Part shown: piece by piece, positions 47,001-61,540 of the stretch
Numbering within the stretch: position 1 is the first letter of the stretch
Layout: each line of letters starts with the position of its first letter
Origin: Yponomeuta sedellus
Taxonomy: Eukaryota; Arthropoda; Insecta; Lepidoptera; Yponomeutidae
Direction: 5' to 3'
Length of the DNA stretch: 64,000 bases
Assembly: GCA_934045075.1 (NCBI GenBank)
Contig: OW203734.1
Location: 3,592,269-3,656,268 of the forward strand
Program-made: the position numbers and the translations under genes
The notes under the pieces: generated by a model
What the model was told of the DNA's origin: nothing
Seen by the model: only the letters and a program-made list of their open reading frames with translations
Databases searched by the model: none

Positions 47001-49093
47001 GTGGACCGAGACGCGGCCAGCCTGAGGACGTCCAAGGAAGTCAAAGTCGCCTTCCATCCCAGCTCCACGTTGCACAGGGGCGGCGGCGTGAGTGGCTCGC
47101 AAAAGTCGGTACAGAACCTGCCCACGGACTGGGTGGTCTTCGAGGAGATATCCCGCGCCGGCCGATTCTGCTTCATAAGGTGCAACACCCTAGTGACGCC
47201 TCTGACCGTGTCTTTGTTCGGCGGGCCGCTGCGGCTGCCTCCCGGCGCGCTCACTCAGAGGGCCAACCCTCCAGGGTTGTCCAGCGATTCCGACAGCGAG
47301 GCCGACGAGAACAACTCGTCGCCGGACACTGCCGTTCTCACGTTGGACGACTGGATGGCCTTCACGGCCGACGCCTCCGACGCCATAAGCGTGTACTACC
47401 TGCGGCAGAAGCTTTGCGCGCTCGTGATAAGACGAATGTCGAATCCGGCCAAGCCGATGACGCCGCTGGACGAGCAGATACTCAACACGGTTGTGCACGT
47501 CCTGGGGGCAGAGGAGAAGAACGTCGGGCTGAACCAGCCGTCCGGGATAGGGCAGCGGCCGAAGCCTCTGACCGTCGACTCGCCCAACTGGCGGATGCGC
47601 GTCGAAAACGACGAGCAGTACCGTCAAGACAAGCAATTCTACCCGCAACAGTACAACCAAGAGTTCCAAAACAACTACTATCAACCGTACGGCTACAGGA
47701 ACGGCCAACGACCGCCCGGTCCGTGGCGAAGCGACGGGATGCCCCAGGGGTTTTCGCCGCAGTCGTTCAACGGCCCCAAGAGTCCGATGTCGCCGAATGG
47801 GAAGACGCTGCTAGCTAATATAGAGAAGTACGCGGAAGCTCCGGAGGGCAGCACGCGGTACTTTGTGGTGAAGGCTGATGATCCGCATGTGGTGGAGATG
47901 GCGCAAGGTGGCGCCGCCTTCCCGTTCGTGCCCAATACGGCCAAGAAACTGCTGAAGATTAAACAGGTGAGTTTTGGGAGGTTTCAGTTGACAAAAAGGT
48001 CAGCTTCGTTCATTCTAAAAACCTATTTAGAGGCTAAAAATTTCACCCATGCCGGGATTCGAACCCGCAACCTCTGGCTATCCGTGCCAGCGCTCTACCA
48101 ATTGAGCCAATGGGTGACTCACCGGCATCAGTGAAATTTCGAACCTCTACACTATTCTCTGTATTACGTACAGGCAGCGACATCTGGCTTAAGCAAATTG
48201 CATCACTTACAGCCCCGACTACCTATTTTGCAGTTAGGTTTTACATCGGAACGATATCACTGTACCCACATGATTATACTATTTTTTAATGCACTAACCC
48301 ATGCTAAGGACAAATTTAAAAACCTATTTAGAGGCTACAAATTTCACCCATGCCGGTATCGAACCCGCAACCTCATTCATTCTATTTAGTAGTCATACAG
48401 AACACCTTTCGTTCTACTGGTTAATTGGCAATGGGACAATAGTTCTCATTATGAATTGATCCATATCATTTTAAAAGGGAATGAAAAATTCCTAATAGCA
48501 GACCTTACGGGTTAATTCAAAAATAAGGGTTTTCTAAACAAGTGTAGGCCTCCCCTGCAGATAGCTCAAGTGGTTTCTCTCTTCTCCATTATTACTCCAC
48601 TGTACACGTTTGGTATAGTAAACTAAAAACGTAACTTACCCTATCTACTTGCAGGAGGGCGGGCGCGTGATGGTATTCTTCTCGTGCGCGCCGGTCTCCA
48701 AGTTCATTGGTTGCGCGACCATCATCGACGCCGGCGGCGCGCTAGACTGGGTCTACACGCACCATCTGCCCTTCCACATGGCCAGGTAACTATGAGCCCC
48801 TCCACATGGCAATGTAACCTTCCACATGGCATGGTAACTATGAGCCCTTCCACATGGCTAGGTCCTTCCACAGAAAACTATTTCTCCAAAGGAAATGAAC
48901 TAAATATTAATTGGAACGTTTGGGGCACGACTAAATCCAACCGTTCGTCCCCAGGCACATAGTGAACGGTCTGTCGGGCGGCGCGCGCGCCGTGGCGGCT
49001 CGCGACGGCGGGGAACTGTGCGCCGCGGCCGCGCGCGCGCTACTGGCCGCGCTGGAGCACTGCCGCCGCCGCGCGCGCCCGCACAAGCACTAG
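32037..49093 (+). CDS. Ythdc2: Ythdc2/bgcn-type DEVH RNA helicase, 12 exons, degenerate YTH
   Basis: Exons: 32037-32250, 32473-32699, 33100-33201, 35841-35987, 37070-37217, 40734-40881, 42356-42531, 43050-43228, 44233-44371, 45670-47966, 48655-48785, 48955-49093; all GT/AG, 1348 aa. Domain order matches vertebrate YTHDC2: R3H (ERGFIHE), RecA1 with Walker [19 protein letters not shown] and SAT, two ankyrin repeats ([23 protein letters not shown]), RecA2 ([28 protein letters not shown]), winged-helix/OB region ([25 protein letters not shown]), SGIGQRPKP and a C-terminal YTH-like domain. In vertebrates YTHDC2 is a 3'-5' helicase needed for germ-cell entry into meiosis; Drosophila Bgcn is its divergent relative. 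Helicase motifs are intact, but the YTH cage residues are missing. Exon 10 is very GC-rich. Five exon ends are echoed downstream. An in-frame ATG at 32025 would add four residues. Confidence 0.92.
33202..35840. other. Intron 3 of the Ythdc2-like gene
   Basis: About 2.6 kb. It holds an old dispersed repeat with TTGGTGGCGCTAGTTAGCAC near 34675 and a possible THAP-finger relic at 35186-35374 (listed separately). Nothing else recognised. Confidence 0.5.
35186..35374 (-). pseudogene. Possible THAP-type zinc finger relic
   Basis: A 62-codon minus-strand frame contains [20 protein letters not shown] followed by CEDHFD. This resembles the late part of a THAP finger, where a Trp and a C-x2-H-F segment occur. 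It lies in an intron with no continuing frame. If correct it would be a fragment of a P-element-like transposase or a THAP gene. The evidence is thin. Confidence 0.3.
36018..36381 (+). mobile_element. Two tandem Helitron-like elements
   Basis: Two units of about 180 bp each start TCTTCTATA..ATAAAAATGAAT and end CAGCTAGT, at 36018-36201 and 36202-36381. They differ by scattered substitutions and a short A-rich indel. The TC start and CTAG|T end with no target duplication fit non-autonomous Helitrons common in Lepidoptera; the assignment is an inference from the ends. Confidence 0.55.
36462..36665 (+). mobile_element. Second Helitron-like element
   Basis: Starts near TTATATCCCACTAATATTAC and ends GGGGCACAGCTAGTA, preceded by a short GC-rich dyad, which fits a Helitron 3' end. 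No coding frame. Confidence 0.45.
36715..36998 (+). repeat. LINE 3'-tail repeat, copy 1
   Basis: Shares with 41998-42255 a block running from GTGTGGTGTCGG through AAAAGGCGACTAAGGGA to TGTCCAGCAGTGGACTAAT and GCCTGAAGAA, then A-rich sequence. The end motif is typical of 3' tails of lepidopteran LINEs. No coding frame. Confidence 0.65.
37245..39495. repeat. 26-bp minisatellite, about 86 copies, in intron 5
   Basis: The unit TGTACAAGATCTAGATGTCT continues AGGCAC (26 bp). Variants swap GTCTAGG for GGCTAAG or ATCTAGG, or CTAGATG for CTACATG. The variants alternate in a partly ordered way, suggesting higher-order units. Each unit contains the palindromes TGTACA and AGATCT. The array starts about 30 bp after the exon 5 donor. 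Confidence 0.97.
39496..40733. other. Remainder of intron 5
   Basis: Contains a CCCGACTGCGGCGCAGCGAA motif near 39698, a variant of the terminus seen at 10846 and 14020. No gene seen. Confidence 0.45.
40921..41290 (+). repeat. Three decayed copies of the exon 6 3' end
   Basis: Copies at about 40921-41008, 41045-41133 and 41191-41290 each resemble the last 85 or so bases of exon 6, including the ACCTCAAGCTC, TGCGATAC.CA and ATCTTCT blocks. The first copy keeps a CCCG|GTGAGT donor. The unit of roughly 120 bp also includes intron sequence (GAGACACGGGGTTGGTCATC). Confidence 0.85.
41998..42255 (+). repeat. LINE 3'-tail repeat, copy 2
   Basis: Matches 36715-36998 along its length, lacking a short TAAGTTTTCG insertion. 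Ends CAGTGGACTAATATAGCCTG. Confidence 0.65.
42541..42571 (+). repeat. Perfect 31-bp copy of the exon 7 end and donor
   Basis: Identical to 42510-42540, which spans the last 22 bases of exon 7 and the first 9 of intron 7. A second identical splice donor therefore lies 31 bp downstream. Using it would add 31 nt and shift the frame. Confidence 0.97.
42797..42900 (+). repeat. Dispersed repeat B, partial copy
   Basis: Diverged match to the first 100 bp of the repeat B family (TATGTCCCCAC, GGGTCTCTTCCTG, GGGGCCAAGTCCG, GGTGGAGGA). Confidence 0.6.
43821..44185 (+). repeat. Dispersed repeat B, full-length copy
   Basis: About 365 bp, from CGATATCGACCCTTGTATGT to GGCCACGAGCGCTTC followed by a short A-tract. 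Similar copies at 53757-54128 and 59112-59482 share the blocks GCCTCTGACATGGCTTAACG, TGACAGCCGGCACCAACGGC and GCCTGTTGTTGCTTAA. Non-coding; most likely a SINE or LINE 3' tail. Confidence 0.75.
44419..44709. repeat. 31-bp minisatellite, about 9 copies, in intron 9
   Basis: The unit CACAGATTTCCACTTCCGAC plus GGTGGCTCAAC (31 bp) repeats about nine times, with CACTT/CACCT and GGCT/GGTT variants. It starts about 48 bp after the exon 9 donor. Confidence 0.95.
44720..45010 (-). mobile_element. LINE reverse-transcriptase C-terminal relic
   Basis: Minus-strand frame reads [19 protein letters not shown], then [15 protein letters not shown] and [16 protein letters not shown]. This is the pattern found after the RT fingers in RTE-like LINEs ([23 protein letters not shown]). 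The segment is isolated and its upstream part is degraded. Confidence 0.6.
45307..45413 (+). repeat. Two decayed copies of the exon 9 3' end with donors
   Basis: Copies at about 45307-45353 and 45369-45413 resemble the last 45 bases of exon 9 (GCGCACGGGCTGGCAGAG..., CAGATCCTGCAGATAG). The first ends ATAG|GTGAGT and the second GTAG|GTCAGT; the second retains the exact exon 9 donor sequence. They lie about 1 kb after exon 9 and just before exon 10. Confidence 0.8.
48018..48375 (-). repeat. SINE family A, dimeric copy in intron 10
   Basis: Flanked by a 9-bp direct repeat TTCATTCTA (48009-48017 and 48376-48384). Read on the minus strand it starts inside one tRNA-like module at the B box, runs through its tail (CCTCTAAATAGG, then TTAGCATGGGTTAGTGCATT), then a full second unit with head, tRNA-like module and tail. 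This is therefore a 5'-truncated dimer. Confidence 0.85.
48797..48863 (+). repeat. Three copies of the exon 11 3' end
   Basis: The exon 11 end and donor (CCCTTCCACATGGCCAG|GTAACTATGAG) is followed by CCCCTCCACATGGCAATGTAAC, CTTCCACATGGCATGGTAACTATGAG and CCCTTCCACATGGCTAGGT. One copy keeps a GGTAAC donor-like site. Confidence 0.9.
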
Positions 49094-49097
49094 CGGG

Positions 49098-49145
49098 GAG
49101 CACTGGCCGCGCTGGAGCACTGCCGCCGCCGCGCGCAAGCACTAG
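49098..49145 (+). repeat. Copy of the exon 12 end and stop codon
   Basis: Right after the stop (49091-49093), ACTGGCCGCGCTGGAGCACT and the following GCCGCCGCCGCGCGC and AAGCACTAG blocks of the last coding segment are repeated, with one 9-bp-scale internal deletion. The stop codon is thus duplicated too. Confidence 0.92.
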
Positions 49146-51605
49146 CTATATTAGTCTACTTTCTGAAGTTTAATAAGCGTACGAGAGTCAATATTGGACG
49201 GTATTTGGATGTGGAGGGATAAAAGTTCAGCCGTCACTTGATGACTACTGACGATGCAGCTTGGGGAGCACAAGGTAAGATTTATCCCACTATCGAGTAG
49301 TGGCATCTCTTCACGCGGTGAAATAGAGCAAGATGGCGCTTGCCATACAAACACACATATTGTGACTTTGTGCCGCCCTACTAGCTGCTTAGTCTGGCTG
49401 GAACGGCATCTTCCATCTATCCATCTAATCAAGCAACTGGACTAAACTTACGTGTAACGTAAGGTCATTCAATTGTAGAACAATCACTAAAACTTTGCTC
49501 ATACGTTTAGTGGACACAAATTGAGGTTTAATCGTGGTAAAACTGAGAAAAACTAACTAAAAAAGTAATTTTATCCTCCTAAGACTTTTCTTCCTCATTA
49601 CTATTCTCAAGGCTATAATTTCTTATTGATAAGTTTATTTCTATGCATGATCAAATTGTGTCCTTTAAACATATTGGCAAAGTTGTGTTTCGATTCGACA
49701 CGTTTGTAAATTAAAACCAAACGACAACGTGGGAAATGCTCCTTGAGGAACCGCCTTAAAGCCTCAACACGCTAAAGGCCTCAGCAGGCCGCTGCCTGTT
49801 TAGCTTAACATGATATTGGAGGGAAATAAGTGAAAACTGAGATTGTAATCAAATACAGAAGTAGAAGCAGAGGAAAATTTTTGAGTTTAACTGTCGTTGA
49901 CAGCATTCAGGCTTAAGCGCTTGTATGGTGATTTGCTTATACTGACCAAGATTTAATGAATGTTAAAAGAATGAATTCGAACTCTATTTATATTTTAAAA
50001 AGTCTCCTTTGTCTGCGACTGCACAGGTGGTAACAAAATACATCAGAAAATAAGGGTTCTTTTCGACACAAACAACTTTTAGTATCTCCTAATGGCTCGC
50101 GATTCCCATTCATGGTTATAAATGAAACTATATGACAGTTTTAAATGAAACGTTTCATTTGAAACTATGTATATTATATGTATGGTTATTAGGTAAAACG
50201 TAATTACTTACCTTAATTCCCGACGTTCCGGCAGCGTTGCAGTTGCCGTGGTCACGGGTAGACTGAAGTGGCAAGTAGAGTCGTTTTACGTGAAAATAAA
50301 TAATACCGATTAGACCCGTTTAATATACTACAATTAAACAACTTTTACTACAAAAAACTTGAAATAGCAAATAAATTATTCGTACAGTTCAACAATTTTT
50401 TTTTTTTGCTATATTGTGGCGTTCCCTATAGTAATAGTTGTGCGTACTGTACCCTATAGTAATAGTTGTACGTGTCGAGTAGAACCCACAATCCTCATAG
50501 GGATTTTGTAATACCCTGTCAATTGACCACTTATATTCTTAAGACATTTTGAGCGCATAATAACGTGCGACTGATTTGTAAATAGACAAACGTAATACGT
50601 GTAAAGCTATATATCTTAAACGTGAAATGTTTTTTGTCGATTACATATCTTTTGTTCCATGTGTAGGTATACGATCTACTTGACATCCGCGTAAAGATAA
50701 AATTGCTGATTCTAACGTAATTAAATGCAATACGAATTCAACTTTAGTCCTAACTAACGTTTAGAGTACATTTTAAAAGGTTATTTATAGAAATTTTGCT
50801 GTGTGTGAGTGTGTACAATATATTTAATAAAAAATATGTGTTTGTACAGTATATTTAACATGGATAGTGTTATAAAGTGATATTTTAAAGTTCAATAAAA
50901 TTGTTTAGCCTTAACTTTGTTGCTTTTGCATTATCATTTGTTTTTTAGTTTGTAACGATTTCAGCAAGAATTTGGTATGCAAACATTGCAAACTACGTGT
51001 TAAGTTTATGGTAATTAAGCTCACAATTGTACATAATTCTCGTGGTTTGATCTCTTGTAGGTAGGTAGGTTTTGTTCACTTTAGTTTTATTTTTATATAC
51101 CTATTTTAACTCTGCTACTGTCTGCCCCAAATTTGCTGAAGACATAAAAAAATATATTCTATCCAAACAATTAAAAACATTTTTCCAATGACGCTATATT
51201 TGTTGGAAGACAATGTATAATTTTCGGAGAAGCATTGTTCTACTATAAATTAATAAAAACTTGAAATGCCCGTATTTTTTATTAATTTATGGCCTCACTT
51301 GCCCTTTCGTGTTTGGCAAACATCTACTGTCTGCTTAATTTATTGACTAACCTTTTCCGACATATTCGCGATATTTGCAAAAACAAGATTCCTCTAAAAC
51401 ACTTCTCTTCGCAGTTTAACCTCCTCAGTACTGACCTTAAAAATAACAATAGAAAACATTTATTTTAATGTCAGATTTCAGATTACGTAACTGTCTACTC
51501 TATTGAGTAAACTATTTCGACGATTCAGAAGTGTCGTAGTAATGATAATAGTTTATAATCTATTTACTGTTTGTGAGACATTAAACTAAGTATCTAGGTA
51601 TAAAC
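49146..51605. other. Intergenic DNA after the Ythdc2-like gene
   Basis: Should contain the 3' UTR. AATAAA-type signals occur near 50826 and 50893. A 22-bp CCCTATAGTAATAGTTGT repeat is present twice at 50430-50475. No other gene seen. Confidence 0.45.
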
Positions 51606-51617
51606 AATCTCAGAATA

Positions 51618-51699
51618 TTACACTATTTTTATTTTTAATGCACTAACCCGTGCTAAGGAACAAATTTAAAAACCTTTTTAGCCTCTAAATAGGTTTTTA
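51618..51699. repeat. SINE family A tail with inverted 5' part
   Basis: 82 bp flanked by a 12-bp direct repeat AATCTCAGAATA (51606-51617 and 51700-51711). The left part is the family tail in reverse orientation (TTAATGCACTAACCCGTGC); the right part is the tail in forward orientation (TTTTTAGCCTCTAAATAGG). Opposed halves of one insertion match the twin-priming inversion known for LINE-driven integration. Confidence 0.8.
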
Positions 51700-51976
51700 A
51701 ATCTCAGAATAGTTATAATATTATACTGACTTCATACATAACACCAGCAAAGTTATATTTCCTATTCAGTTTCCATAATAAAGATATACTTTAAAAGAAT
51801 GTCTTTTATTTCTTATCATATAGGTAGCAACTCATGTATTAGGCGACACGCAGTGCTAGACTGCTACCTAGCGCCACCAATGGAACAAAAATAATAGGTA
51901 TCTTGTTTTATAATACCTTTTTTCAAAAAGAGAACATGATGAATCTTAATAACTCTGACAACTATTTTTAAAAACC

Positions 51977-52308
51977 TAATTAGAGGCTAAAAATTCCACC
52001 CATGCCGGGATTCGAACCCGCGAATTCTGGCTATCCGTGCCAGCGCTCTTTCCAACTAAGCTAATGGGCAAGTGATGCAAATTGCTTCAGCCAGATGTCG
52101 CTGCCTGTACGTAGAGAATATTGTAAAGAGGTTCGAAATTTCACTGATGCCGGTGAGTCGCCCATTAGCTCAGTTGGAAAGAGCGCTGGCACGGATAGCC
52201 AGAATTCGCGGGTTCGAATCCCGGCATGGGTGGAATTTTTAGCCTCCAATTAGGTTTTTAAAATTGTCCTTAGCACGGGTTAGAGCATTAAAAAAAAAAG
52301 AATATAAT
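51977..52308. repeat. SINE family A as inverted repeat
   Basis: Flanked by ACAACTATTTT on both sides. The left arm (about 51977-52073) and right arm (about 52155-52262) are the tRNA-like module plus tail in opposite orientations, joined by one head segment. Both arms share variants not seen in other copies (AATTC in place of the usual bases before the B box, and CCTAATTAGAGG). Confidence 0.8.
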
Positions 52309-52309
52309 C

Positions 52310-53386
52310 TAACAACTATTTTCACAACTTGCAGTCTAGAACCTACGATCAACAACCTAGAACTTTATATACGATTTCCGCAAAAAACGGCCGTTTTGGC
52401 AAAACTGCATTAATGTCCTAGATTCTTGGACCGAGGTTCATGTCATTAGGTTCTAAAAAGAGCTACTATATTTATTAAGATTAAAAAATCGCGTTATTAA
52501 GGAACATTTTTTTTTTCATTGATGGCGCATGTTAGCACCTTGTAACGCCTTAAGATGATGTTTTAAATTGACATTCAGCAAACGAAATGTCAATTCTTTA
52601 AGTAGAAATAAAATTTTTGATTTTATAAACGAAAATTGCCACTTATGTTTACAGAGCTAGCTTTACGTAAGTTTTAAACCACTGAATCTATATCAAACGC
52701 ATTCAAAATTGAAGCTCTAATACTTACATGTTACATTGACATTCAGCAAACAACGTAAATTCTTTAAGTTGAAATAAATTGATTTGATTGATTGATACTG
52801 GCGCGCAATCCGGCGTAAATTGTTTTTTACTTCCTTCCTGTTCAGCAGGAATAATCAAGGTACTAAAACCAGAGGATGATGAATAAGGGGGGTAACGACA
52901 TACGTATGATGTAACTTAAGTGAAAGGGTTTCATGACCGTGGTCTGTTGCAATGCAAACAATAAATCCTGAATTCCATTTAATAAAAAGTGCACAAACCA
53001 TTTTATTGACAGATGTTTTAATTTCATTGACTTTTCAAGTTGTAAGCACAAACGATCTGTCGAAGTTCACGATGGAATGCAGACATTCTTTCGCTGGATA
53101 CAAACAATTTGAAACACCAAGAAAAGAACTAGTTCTTGGAATAGAAAATTAATAGAAACATTTTCTGCTTTTTTAAATTTTAATGTCTAAAACCAGAGAA
53201 ACCATGTTTGAAATTCAACATACATTGTTTTTGTACACTTTAATCTTAAAGAATGCCAAGCCACAGTTTCACTGTGATTATTTACATCCATCGCGGAACA
53301 TTTTCGCCCTCGCCGTGACACGACCGACGAGCGTTCTCTCCGAAGGCGGCCGCGCGCAAACAGTCCCAGTGGGCGGCGCGCCAGGC
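52310..53386. other. Intergenic DNA, Xpd 3' flank
   Basis: Near 52515-52545 another TTGATGGCGCATGTTAGCACC motif marks an old dispersed repeat. The rest shows no gene and should include the Xpd 3' UTR on the minus strand. Confidence 0.45.
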
Positions 53387-60464
<7,078 letters not shown>

Positions 60465-60659
60465 CTGTAAAACAAAAACACATTGGAGTCTTGCTTTGAA
60501 CTGAAATTAAAAATGTCAGAGCGACACTGCTAAAGGCGACTTAAGACAATAATAAATAAATCAATATTCATGGACATATTACACAGATCCCGTTAGCTCC
60601 ATACTAATTTCAACTATATGACTTGTGTTACAGCATCCAAGACCCGAGACAAACTAGAA

Positions 60660-60755
60660 AAGTTCGTTTCCTAGTTTGACCCGGCCGGGGATAGAACCCG
60701 AGACCTTCGGTTTTACAGTCAGCGTGCCAAAGCCGCTGCGCCAGCGAACCAGTCA
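60660..60755 (-). repeat. tRNA-derived SINE of another family
   Basis: The minus strand has an A-box-like TGGCGCAGCGGCTTTGGCAC and a B box GGTTCTATCCCCG, with no acceptor-stem pairing. It is distinct from SINE family A and from 2285-2400. Confidence 0.5.
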
Positions 60756-61006
60756 ATAGAAGAATTACCCAGGGGGTTAAAGTGAAAACACCTACTTATA
60801 CAGCAACTGTTCGCTTAGCATGCCGCGCTCAAGAAATACCCTTCTTTACGCAAAAATGTCAATATCTCTGTTGAACGCGAAATGTCTCTACGCTAACATG
60901 GCGACCGCGACTGGGATGGAGTCGACTGAGACTTGTCTATAAGTGGGTAACATGGCGGCAGTGCCGAGATCGTAGAGGGAGTAAAACTATAGAGCAAGCC
61001 ACAGTT

Positions 61007-61540
61007 CGAAGGGTGGTTGGCATAATGAAGTGCTTGAGACAAAGTGCTGATAAGAAATTACTCCATAACATCTATCTCACTCTTTGCCAATCATTAATCA
61101 CCTATTGTATATCGGTTTGGGGAGCTTCTGCTAAAACGCTCATGATCAAGGTTGAGAGGGCGCAGCGCTCCGTTCTGAAGGTAATGTGTAGTAGACCTCG
61201 CCTATATTCAACTGATAGTTTATACCAAGACTGTTCCGTTCTCCGAGTCCGACAACTATATATCCTTGGAGCTGTTTTGGGTGTACACAAGAGGATCCTA
61301 AACTCTCCTGAATACACCCAACTATCCAAAAAAAGAGTTTTTAGAGTTCCAGTTCCTAAAACAAGAACTTCTTTTGCACAACGCTTTTCTAATTTCTCTT
61401 CACCTTTCCTTTATAACAGAATACTAAAATACTGTGATGTACAGAATTCTACACTAAGAGAATGTAAGGTGGTAGTCACCAACTATCTAAAAACTTTGAA
61501 CTACGCAACTTCTGAGACCCTGTTGACAATACAAAAATAA
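61007..61540 (+). mobile_element. Jockey-like LINE 3' fragment
   Basis: A 175-codon frame reads LLHNIYLTLCQSLITYCISV, then KVERAQRSVLKVM, RPRLYSTDSLY, SVLRVRQLYI and ends normally with a stop. This is the C-terminal part after the RT active site of a Jockey-like ORF2 and resembles the matching part of the element at 29250-31480. Everything upstream is missing. It lies inside the part of the Xpd gene to the right of its last visible exon. Confidence 0.8.

Noticed and set aside
45647..47818. 723-codon plus-strand frame rich in Arg and Pro
   Set aside because: It is an out-of-frame shadow of the GC-rich exon 10 of the Ythdc2-like gene, which has clear homology in the other frame. The long minus-strand frames here (45645-46736, 47190-47708) are rejected for the same reason.
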